Shown: positions 43,421-50,444 of the stretch, one piece after another | Numbering within the stretch: position 1 is the stretch's first letter | Layout: every line of letters starts with the position of its first letter | Source: an uncultured Bacteroidota bacterium | GTDB taxonomy: Bacteria; Bacteroidota; Bacteroidia; Flavobacteriales; Flavobacteriaceae | Length of the DNA: 64,000 nucleotides | Direction of reading: 5' to 3' | Assembly: GCA_902560045.1 (NCBI GenBank) | Contig: CACEKJ010000001.1 | Span: 1-64,000, forward strand | Translations under genes and position numbers: made by a program | The notes under the pieces: model-generated | The model's database searches: none | Seen by the model: only the letters and a program-made list of their open reading frames with translations | What the model was told of the DNA's origin: nothing

Positions 43421-44070
43421 TGATTACAGAAAGTTTAAATAAAATTATCAACGAAATACCCTCAAACGTAAAATTAATTGCTATTTCAAAAACCAAGTCT
43501 AAAGAAGAGATTTTAGAAGCTTACGGTCACGGTCAAAGAATATTCGGTGAAAATAAAGTTCAAGAAATGACCGAAAAATACAGTTCGCTTCCTAAAGATA
43601 TTAAATGGCATATGGTAGGTCATGTTCAAAGTAATAAAATTAAATATATGGCCCCGTATGTGGACTTGATTCATGGGATTGATTCTTTTAAATCAATAAG
43701 GACAATTAATAAAGAAGGTGAAAAAAATAATAGGATTATAAAATGCCTATTACAGCTAAAAATATCAAGTGAATCAACAAAATTTGGTTTAGAAATTGAC
43801 GAATTAGAAAAAATCATTCAATCACCAGAATATAAAAAATTATCATTTGTAAAAGTATGCGGTATAATGGCAATGGCAAGTTTTACTACTGATTTAGAAT
43901 TAGTAAGAGAAGAATTTAATATTGCGAGTAAATTATATAATAGAATAAAAAAAGTCAATAGTGATTTTCAGATATTATCTATGGGAATGAGTAATGATTA
44001 CAAAATAGCTATTGAAGCTGGAAGCAATATGATTAGAATTGGAAGTTTAATTTTTGGTTCAAGAAATTAA
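43420..44070 (+). CDS. YggS-family PLP homeostasis protein
   Basis: A 216-residue alanine-racemase-fold protein (PLPBP). The PLP-binding Lys24 is in AISKTKS; then RIFGENKVQEMTEKY, WHMVGHVQSNKIKYM, the SMGMSNDYKIAIEAGSNMIR phosphate site and RIGSLIFG. It regulates PLP and amino-acid balance and has no known catalysis. The ATG at 43420 overlaps the stop of the upstream gene by one base. Its stop lies 5 nt before the proposed ATT start of the exonuclease. Confidence 0.94.
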   Translation: MITESLNKIINEIPSNVKLIAISKTKSKEEILEAYGHGQRIFGENKVQEMTEKYSSLPKDIKWHMVGHVQSNKIKYMAPYVDLIHGIDSFKSIRTINKEGEKNNRIIKCLLQLKISSESTKFGLEIDELEKIIQSPEYKKLSFVKVCGIMAMASFTTDLELVREEFNIASKLYNRIKKVNSDFQILSMGMSNDYKIAIEAGSNMIRIGSLIFGSRN

Positions 44071-44075
44071 TAAAT

Positions 44076-44609
44076 ATTTACACGGTAGTAGACATAGAGA
44101 CAACAGGTGGCAAATTCAGTGAAGAGAGAATCACTGAAATAGCCATATATAAAATGGATGAAAATGAAAATATATCTAAATTTCATAAACTTATTAATCC
44201 TCAAAAAAAAATTCAACCTTTTGTTAAAAAACTAACAGGCATTACGGATGAGATGCTTTACGATAAGCCCCTGTTTTCTGATTTTGCAAAGCAAATAGAT
44301 GATTTTACAAAAAACAGCATATTTATCGCCCATAATGTAAATTTTGATTACCGAGTTTTAAAAGAGGAATTTAAAAGAATTGGTTTAAACTTTAAAAGAA
44401 AATCTCTGTGTACAATAGAATTATCTAAATCCGTTTTTCCGGATGAAAAATCGTATAGTTTGGGAAAACTTGTTTCTAGTCTAGGTATTGAAATTAAAAA
44501 TAGACATAGAGCAGATGGAGATGCAATGGCAACTTTAAAACTTTTTAAAAAAATATGTTTAAACCTTAATAAAAAACAGTTGTCAAAATTTATTAAAATT
44601 AATCAATGA
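44076..44609 (+). CDS. DEDDh 3'-5' exonuclease (PolC/DnaQ-like), non-AUG start
   Basis: A 177-residue exonuclease of the DnaQ epsilon-like group. Motif Exo I is VVDIETTGG (residues ~4-12), Exo II is AHNVNFDYR, and Exo III is HRADGDA, so all DEDDh acidic residues and the His are present. The first ATG is at 44154, after Exo I, and would give an inactive product. The frame has no ATG, GTG or TTG between its last stop (44034) and 44154. ATT at 44076 yields M-Y-T-V-V-D-I-E, as in relatives that begin MYAIVDIE; ATA at 44070 is the alternative. Its stop overlaps the miaA start (ATGA). Confidence 0.85.
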   Translation: MYTVVDIETTGGKFSEERITEIAIYKMDENENISKFHKLINPQKKIQPFVKKLTGITDEMLYDKPLFSDFAKQIDDFTKNSIFIAHNVNFDYRVLKEEFKRIGLNFKRKSLCTIELSKSVFPDEKSYSLGKLVSSLGIEIKNRHRADGDAMATLKLFKKICLNLNKKQLSKFIKINQ

Positions 44610-45505
44610 AAAAGCAATTAATAACTATTGTTGGCCCTACCGCAGTAGGAAAAACTGAATTAGCTATTAATTTAGCCAATCATTTCAATACGGAAATAGT
44701 TTCTGCTGATTCAAGACAATTTTATAAAGAATTAAATATAGGTACGGCCAAACCTACTAAAAAAGAATTAGAGTCAAACAAACATCACTTAATCGATAAT
44801 ATTTCTATATCCCAGGACTATAATATTTCTCAATTTGAAAAAGATGCTGACACACTTATAAATAAAATTTTTTTAAAAAACAATTACGCAATCCTTGTTG
44901 GAGGTTCTGGATTATATATAGATGCAGTTCTTTATGGGATAGACAATATTCCTGAAGTAGACCCCTCTGTAAGAAAAAAATTAAATGAAGAATTTGAAAA
45001 AAAAGGAATAGATGAATTACTATCAAAATTATCTATACTAGATAATGAAAGTCTAAAAACAATTGATGTTAATAATCCTCGTAGGATTATACGGGCATTA
45101 GAAGTTACCATATCAACTAAAAAACCATATTCAACATTTCTAAAATCAAAAAACAGGAAATCAAAATACAATAATATAATAATTGGCCTAAATAGAAATC
45201 GATCTGAGCTACATGAAATAATAAATAAAAGAGTAGATAAAATGATAAAAAAAGGTCTAATTGATGAGGTAAGCTCTCTAACTGATTTTAAAGAGCTTAA
45301 TTCTTTAAACACAATTGGTTACTCAGAGATTTTCAAATATTTAAGTCAGGAATACTCTTATGAAAAAGCAATTGAAAAAATCAAAACTAATTCTAGAAGA
45401 TATGCAAAAAGGCAATTAACCTGGTTTAACTCAAACAAATCAATAAATTGGTTTATTGATAAATACGATATAAGTGAGATTATTAAACTTATAGAAACTA
45501 CTTAA
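44606..45505 (+). CDS. miaA: tRNA dimethylallyltransferase
   Basis: A 299-residue enzyme that adds the dimethylallyl group to A37 of tRNAs reading UNN codons. The P-loop is GPTAVGKT at 10-17; then SADSRQFYKELNIGTAKPT, the LVGGSGLYIDAVLYG motif, NPRRIIRALEV and RRYAKRQLTWF. Length is normal. It is coupled to the exonuclease by a 4-nt overlap and ends tail to tail with the response-regulator gene, sharing 8 bases. Confidence 0.97.
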   Translation: MKKQLITIVGPTAVGKTELAINLANHFNTEIVSADSRQFYKELNIGTAKPTKKELESNKHHLIDNISISQDYNISQFEKDADTLINKIFLKNNYAILVGGSGLYIDAVLYGIDNIPEVDPSVRKKLNEEFEKKGIDELLSKLSILDNESLKTIDVNNPRRIIRALEVTISTKKPYSTFLKSKNRKSKYNNIIIGLNRNRSELHEIINKRVDKMIKKGLIDEVSSLTDFKELNSLNTIGYSEIFKYLSQEYSYEKAIEKIKTNSRRYAKRQLTWFNSNKSINWFIDKYDISEIIKLIETT

Positions 45506-46196
45506 CGATCAGTCTAAACCCTTCACCGTGAATATTATTTATGGTAACATTAGGATCCTTTTGTAACTGTTTCCTAAGTTTTGCAATATATACATCCATA
45601 CTTCTTGAGGTGAAATAATTATCATCATGCCAAATCCTAGTTAATGCTAATTCTCTAGGCATTAAATCATTTTTATGAATTAACAATAGCTTAAGCAACA
45701 TGTTTTCCTTTGGTGACAACTTAACTTCTTTCTCTTTATTATATGATAAATGACGTAATTTAGAATTAAAGTGAAAAGAACTGAAACTAAATTCTGTTTC
45801 TTCAGATTCAATTATTGATGACAGTTTATTCCTTTTAAGTATAGCCTTTATTTTAAATAAAAGCACATCGCTATCAAAGGGTTTTTTCAAATAATCATCT
45901 GCTCCAACCTTATAACCTTTTAAAACATCTTCTTTCATTGACTTGGCCGTTAAAAAGATAATTGGCATATCAGGCGATAAACCTTTTATTTCTGAGGCTA
46001 ATGTAAAACCATCTTTATATGGCATCATTACATCCAAAATGCAAAGATTAAATTCAAATTTTTTAAATTTTTCAAAACCTTCCATTCCATTTTTGGCTAA
46101 AATAACATCATATTCATTCATTTTTAAAAAATCCCTTAATATGATACCAAAATTTGGATCATCTTCCACCAATAAAATTCTTTTTTTATTATTCAT
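45498..46196 (-). CDS. OmpR/PhoB-type response regulator
   Basis: A 232-residue two-component regulator. The receiver domain has the acidic pair at residues 11-12, the phosphoacceptor Asp55 in LCILDVMMP, and Lys in DDYLKKPF. The C-terminal winged helix (about 135-230) reads LSPKENMLLKLLLIHKND and the recognition region SRSMDVYIAKLRKQL. It is 6 bp downstream of its histidine kinase, so the two form a cognate pair. It resembles the RprY type of Bacteroidota, but this is by gestalt only. Target genes are unknown. Confidence 0.94.
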   Translation of the reverse strand: MNNKKRILLVEDDPNFGIILRDFLKMNEYDVILAKNGMEGFEKFKKFEFNLCILDVMMPYKDGFTLASEIKGLSPDMPIIFLTAKSMKEDVLKGYKVGADDYLKKPFDSDVLLFKIKAILKRNKLSSIIESEETEFSFSSFHFNSKLRHLSYNKEKEVKLSPKENMLLKLLLIHKNDLMPRELALTRIWHDDNYFTSRSMDVYIAKLRKQLQKDPNVTINNIHGEGFRLIVK

Positions 46197-46202
46197 AATT
46201 AT

Positions 46203-47795
46203 TTATTTAAATAAACCCAATTGAATTGAAAAAACACTTCCTTTCCCTAAGGTACTTTCAACATTTATATTTCCATTATGGAAATCTATAATTTTTTTAA
46301 CATATGCTAAGCCCAAACCATGCCCCTTAACATCGTGTACATCACCAGTTTGTTTTCTATAAAATTTATCAAAAATCTTTGACTGAACCGATTTTGTCAT
46401 CCCAATTCCGTTGTCTTCAATATCTATAATTACTTTGTCGTTTATATTTTTTGTTTTGATCAAAATTTGAGGTCTATTATTATTATATTTTGCCGCATTA
46501 TCAAGAATATTAACAAAAACATTTATCAAATGAGTCTCGTTTCCAACAATTTGAGTATTATCTGCTTGATTATCAAAGCTAATTTTACCATTTTTACTTT
46601 CCACAATTAGACTTAAATGTGAGATGGCCAAATTTATTATGTCATTTAAATCATGCCTACTCTTTTCAATATTCAATTCGTTTTTTTCTAAGTGACTTAT
46701 CATCAATACATTCTCAACTTGATCATGCATACGATTATTTTCATCATAGATCATTTTAAGATACTTTTTCACTTTTTTCTTATCAATAATAGTTTTTGGG
46801 TTTTTAATAGCTGAGAGGGCTAAATTTATTGTAGCAATCGGTGTTTTGAATTCATGGGTCATGTTATTTATAAAATCCGTCTTTATTCTGGAAATCTGTC
46901 TTTGCCTTAGAAGTAAAAGAATAGTAGTTATGTATGCAATAATTATTATTGATGTAAAAATTACCGAAGTAATAATTAAAGAAATTACCGAAGAAAGTAA
47001 AAACGGTGTTTTATCTGGAAAAGCTACTCTTAATGTATAATCACTGAGATTATTTTCGTCTTTGAAAATTACGGACTTATACTGTGAATTCGGGTTTTCA
47101 AAATTAAGTGACTTAATATTCGTTATACTATCCTTATTGAAAATAGCATATTCAAAATCTAAATCAATATTCATTTTTTTAAAATTAGAATCTAATAGAA
47201 ATCTAAACTTCTCATTGTCACCAATCCTATCTTCAATTGAATTTCTTTTGGCCAAATCATTATAAGCGGTTTCAAATAGAACTTCTTTGCTCTTGGAAAT
47301 ACGACCAACTTTCATTAAAAACTCCTCTGGACTTAGAGAGTTATTATCTAATTTTTGATTACTAAATAACTTTTCCTCTCTCTCATTAGATAATCTAGTT
47401 ATCGAAATATTATCCTTGTCAGTGATAATATTAAAAAAATCATCATAATAATTGTTAGTTTTTGGAATTACTATATTTTCTTCAATTACACCATTTCTGT
47501 ATACTATAGTCTCTCTGTTTTTAGGGTCCTCATTAATTATATAAAGGTTTTTAATGCTTGTGGTATCAACTGTAGATTCACTACTAATTAAATCCCTAAA
47601 CTTTCTAACATATCTTCTAAACTCGGATCTTTCAGCCATCGAAGATGTTTGATTTAATACATAATTAACGTTTGAAGTAAACTGACTATTATTCCCTTCA
47701 TAGTTCTGAATAATAAAATAGGATTGAATGAATATAATTCCAATCAAGGAAATACTCATCATAAATAATAAAAAGATAAAAACTCTTTTACTCAT
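46203..47795 (-). CDS. Sensor histidine kinase
   Basis: A 530-residue membrane kinase. TM1 lies at about residues 6-28, a ~235-residue extracytoplasmic sensor region follows, and TM2 lies at 265-297, with no HAMP domain. The HisKA phosphoacceptor is His314 in MTHEFKTPIATINLAL. The ATPase domain has DNAAKYN (N box), DNGIGMTKS (G1) and KGHGLGLAYVKKII (G2). The partner is the adjacent response regulator. A TAAATTTG box ends four bases before the ATG, so its mRNA may be leaderless. The signal is unknown; the sensor region has no Cys or recognisable fold. Confidence 0.94.
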   Translation of the reverse strand: MSKRVFIFLLFMMSISLIGIIFIQSYFIIQNYEGNNSQFTSNVNYVLNQTSSMAERSEFRRYVRKFRDLISSESTVDTTSIKNLYIINEDPKNRETIVYRNGVIEENIVIPKTNNYYDDFFNIITDKDNISITRLSNEREEKLFSNQKLDNNSLSPEEFLMKVGRISKSKEVLFETAYNDLAKRNSIEDRIGDNEKFRFLLDSNFKKMNIDLDFEYAIFNKDSITNIKSLNFENPNSQYKSVIFKDENNLSDYTLRVAFPDKTPFLLSSVISLIITSVIFTSIIIIAYITTILLLLRQRQISRIKTDFINNMTHEFKTPIATINLALSAIKNPKTIIDKKKVKKYLKMIYDENNRMHDQVENVLMISHLEKNELNIEKSRHDLNDIINLAISHLSLIVESKNGKISFDNQADNTQIVGNETHLINVFVNILDNAAKYNNNRPQILIKTKNINDKVIIDIEDNGIGMTKSVQSKIFDKFYRKQTGDVHDVKGHGLGLAYVKKIIDFHNGNINVESTLGKGSVFSIQLGLFK

Positions 47796-47799
47796 GCAT

Positions 47800-47807
47800 C
47801 AAATTTA
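47800..47807 (-). promoter_or_regulatory. Candidate -7 box TAAATTTG for the kinase-regulator pair
   Basis: An exact TAnnTTTG match on the minus strand, four bases before the ATG at 47795. By the spacing seen at the SRP RNA promoter, transcription would begin at the AUG itself or one or two bases from it. No -33 TTG is seen at the usual spacing. Confidence 0.45.
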
Positions 47808-47858
47808 TTATTAAATAAAATAGAAAATTGATATTTAATAAAAGATTAACAATAAAAA

Positions 47859-48434
47859 TCAAACGTATGTTGAGTGGATTTCTAATAATTTTTTTTCTAG
47901 CTCCTTAAATGTGCTGTTTTTTATACAATAATCTGATTTTGAACATTTTACATCTTGATCAATTTGACTATTTAAAATTAAATCAACTTTGTATTTAGAA
48001 TAATTTATTCTTGACTCTAACCTTCTATGAATTTCATCTATAGGTGTTCTAATACATATGATTTTATCAAAATCTGATTCTGACTTATTTTCAAAAATTA
48101 AAGCTGCCTCATAGACACAATAATTAAAATCTTGCTTTTTTAGCCATTTAGCATATTCTTCTCTGACCTTAGGATGAACAAGGTTATTTATTGATGTTAA
48201 TATTTTTTCATCTTTAAATATTATATCAGAAATATATTTTGTGTTTAATTTATTTTTAACAAATGCTTTATCTCCGATAATTTTAATTATTTCAGATTTT
48301 AAAATCTCGTCTTCAGTCATCAATTTTTTAGCAGACTCATCAGCAATAAAAACAGGCACACCTAAAGATGAAAAATATTTGATTGCAGTTGTTTTTCCGC
48401 TACCTATTACCCCAGTTAAACCTATTTTAATCAT
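47859..48434 (-). CDS. coaE: Dephospho-CoA kinase
   Basis: A 191-residue kinase for the last step of CoA synthesis. The P-loop is GVIGSGKT at 8-15; then VPVFIADESAKKLM, LVHPKVREEYAKWL, and the CoA-domain region VYEAALIFENKSESDFDKII with CIRTPIDEIHRRLESR. Length is normal. It overlaps the YbbR-like gene by 4 nt. coaBC of the same pathway lies 8 kb away in another operon. Confidence 0.95.
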   Translation of the reverse strand: MIKIGLTGVIGSGKTTAIKYFSSLGVPVFIADESAKKLMTEDEILKSEIIKIIGDKAFVKNKLNTKYISDIIFKDEKILTSINNLVHPKVREEYAKWLKKQDFNYCVYEAALIFENKSESDFDKIICIRTPIDEIHRRLESRINYSKYKVDLILNSQIDQDVKCSKSDYCIKNSTFKELEKKLLEIHSTYV

Positions 48435-49363
48435 TCTAAAATTATTATTTGAATTTGATCAGTATTTAAACGAACATTTTTCACAAATGATGGTTTTTTA
48501 CTTATTTCAGCTTTTGAAATATTGTTTGGGCTATTAGAGTCATAAACACATTCAATTTTAAAGTCCATAGGATTCACTTCAATGTAATCATTTATGCTAA
48601 TGTTATATTTGACACTTAGTTCCTTAGGGTAGTAATTGAACTTAGAATTGTCAGAGTTGAATAAAACATTTACAGGAACCTTTATGGTTTCTTCTGTATA
48701 CTGATCAACTTCTAATAAATATTCAAGTGAATTATCTGAAAAAATCAAATTGTCTAAATCTGGATTAATAAGGTTTAAATTGAACTTAATATCACTGTTA
48801 ATTTTTTCAAAATTAACAGAATCAGTTTCTAAATATTTTAAATCTGACAGTAATTCTTTGGGGCCGGTAACTACAACAGAGTCAGGAATTAGAACGGGAA
48901 TTTTAAAATTCTCATATCCAGATTCAAAATTTACATTAACATTTTCTTTAACAGGGATTTTTTTTGAAACGTATTGATCAAAAAAGAATAATATCGAATC
49001 TTCTGAAATTGATAATAACTCAACAGATGAACCAAAATTTAGTTTTGTATCTGAAAAATTTTCCTTCTGATTCCACAAAAAATAATTTTTAATTTCTTTT
49101 AATTTTTTTACTGAAATTTTCATTTCCGGTTTGCTGAAATAATATTTAGCCAAGTTAAAACCATTGGCTCTTAATTTAAGTACAACACTGTCATGGGATT
49201 GATTGTAAATAATTTTATCAGTCGGAAAATCAACAGGTGTTAAATTAAAGGTTATATCCCTATCATATTCAGAACTTAACTTACCCACAACAGATGTGGT
49301 TATCGCTAATAACAAAAAAGCTATATAAACATTTAACTTACCCTTATTTGAAAAAAACTTCAT
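48431..49363 (-). CDS. YbbR-like (CdaR-type) domain protein
   Basis: A 310-residue protein with one N-terminal membrane anchor (YIAFLLLAITTSVVG) and an extracytoplasmic region with YbbR-like strand repeats (NVNFESGYENFKIPVLIPDS with VVTGPKELL is the clearest; a second repeat is ETIKVPVNVLFNSDN). In Firmicutes CdaR regulates the diadenylate cyclase CdaA. No cyclase gene is near here; in Flavobacteriia this gene typically sits beside coaE as it does here. Its role is unknown. Confidence 0.85.
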   Translation of the reverse strand: MKFFSNKGKLNVYIAFLLLAITTSVVGKLSSEYDRDITFNLTPVDFPTDKIIYNQSHDSVVLKLRANGFNLAKYYFSKPEMKISVKKLKEIKNYFLWNQKENFSDTKLNFGSSVELLSISEDSILFFFDQYVSKKIPVKENVNVNFESGYENFKIPVLIPDSVVVTGPKELLSDLKYLETDSVNFEKINSDIKFNLNLINPDLDNLIFSDNSLEYLLEVDQYTEETIKVPVNVLFNSDNSKFNYYPKELSVKYNISINDYIEVNPMDFKIECVYDSNSPNNISKAEISKKPSFVKNVRLNTDQIQIIILE

Positions 49364-49366
49364 TAT

Positions 49367-50371
49367 TTAATTAAAAAACATATTAGGGAAAACCTTCTCA
49401 ACATCTTTATTTCTATATAATTTAAGCATTAAATATGACTTTAAAAACCCATATCCATATCCAAAAAACTGTATAATAGTTGTTAAGATTGACAATAGAC
49501 CTACAATTGGATTGTTTTTAACTGAGGATAAAAGAAAAATTAATGAAAAATAAAGCGTAAAAATAGAAATTAAAACATAGTCTAATCCTAAACTAGTTAA
49601 TACCATTGAAATCAATAAAGTGAAACAAAATAAGGTAGGGAACCAATACATAATCTTTTTGGTTTTTTTATGCCATAAGTTCAAAATAGAGCGAGCAACA
49701 CCAAACTTATAAACTTGTTTGAAAAAACTAGCAACGGAAATCCTTCTTTTATGAAACACCTTTACATCAATGTATAGTCCTGTTGTGAAACCCATATCGT
49801 TTAATCGTATTGACAGATCAGGGTCTTCACCAGGGTGAATTTTACCAAACCCTCCACTTTTATTAAAAGCAACTTTTGAAATCCCCATATTAAAACTTCG
49901 GGGTTGAAAATTTTTAGACTTATGCCCTCCTCTTATATGTCCTGTAGTAATAAATGATGTCATTGAAAAGCTAACCGCTTTTTGAAAATCACTAAATGAT
50001 TTGTGAGAATCATCTATCCCTCCAAAACAATCCATGTAATTGTTTTTCAAATTACTTATTAAACAAAGCATATAATCTTTTGGAAGAATGCAATCTGAAT
50101 CAAGGATAATAAAATAATTTCCTTTGGCTTTTCTCATACCATAATTTCTAGAATCTCCAGGGCCTGAATTATCTTTGAAATAGTAGTTAATGTTTAATTT
50201 ATCCTTGAAAAAACCTACAATATTCTTACAGTCTAAATTTGAACCATCTTCAATGATTACAATTTCAAAATCTTTTGATCCTAGTAAATTATCAAAACTA
50301 ATAAGTAGCTCATTAATTTCATTCGGTCTATTGTAAACAGGAATTATAAAAGAAATATCTTTGGACTGCAT
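49367..50371 (-). CDS. Family 2 glycosyltransferase with C-terminal membrane segments
   Basis: A 334-residue enzyme. The GT-A fold reads ISFIIPVYNRPNEINELL, IVIIEDGSNLD, the DxD-type metal site ILDSDCILP, and HPGEDPDLSIRLNDMGF as acceptor motif. Residues ~240-320 contain three hydrophobic segments ending FGYGYGFLKSYLML, so it is membrane-bound. The substrate is unknown; an envelope polysaccharide or glycolipid is likely. It lies 3 bp upstream of the YbbR-like gene and starts the minus-strand operon after a terminator. Confidence 0.9.
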   Translation of the reverse strand: MQSKDISFIIPVYNRPNEINELLISFDNLLGSKDFEIVIIEDGSNLDCKNIVGFFKDKLNINYYFKDNSGPGDSRNYGMRKAKGNYFIILDSDCILPKDYMLCLISNLKNNYMDCFGGIDDSHKSFSDFQKAVSFSMTSFITTGHIRGGHKSKNFQPRSFNMGISKVAFNKSGGFGKIHPGEDPDLSIRLNDMGFTTGLYIDVKVFHKRRISVASFFKQVYKFGVARSILNLWHKKTKKIMYWFPTLFCFTLLISMVLTSLGLDYVLISIFTLYFSLIFLLSSVKNNPIVGLLSILTTIIQFFGYGYGFLKSYLMLKLYRNKDVEKVFPNMFFN

Positions 50372-50393
50372 CTTGTAAAATTAAGCAATAAAT

Positions 50394-50427
50394 AAAAAAA
50401 GGGTTTAGAAAACTAAACCCTTTTTTT
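50394..50427 (-). terminator. Rho-independent terminator after the T9SS adhesin gene
   Basis: The perfect hairpin GGGTTTAG-AAAA-CTAAACCC is flanked by seven A and seven T, 17 bases past the adhesin stop on the minus strand. It separates that gene from the glycosyltransferase operon. Confidence 0.92.
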
Positions 50428-50444
50428 AATCTGGCAAGTTTAAT

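Noticed and set aside
44154-44609. Exonuclease starting at the first ATG (151 residues)
   Set aside because: It would lack the Exo I motif DIETTGG, which is encoded in the same open frame just upstream.
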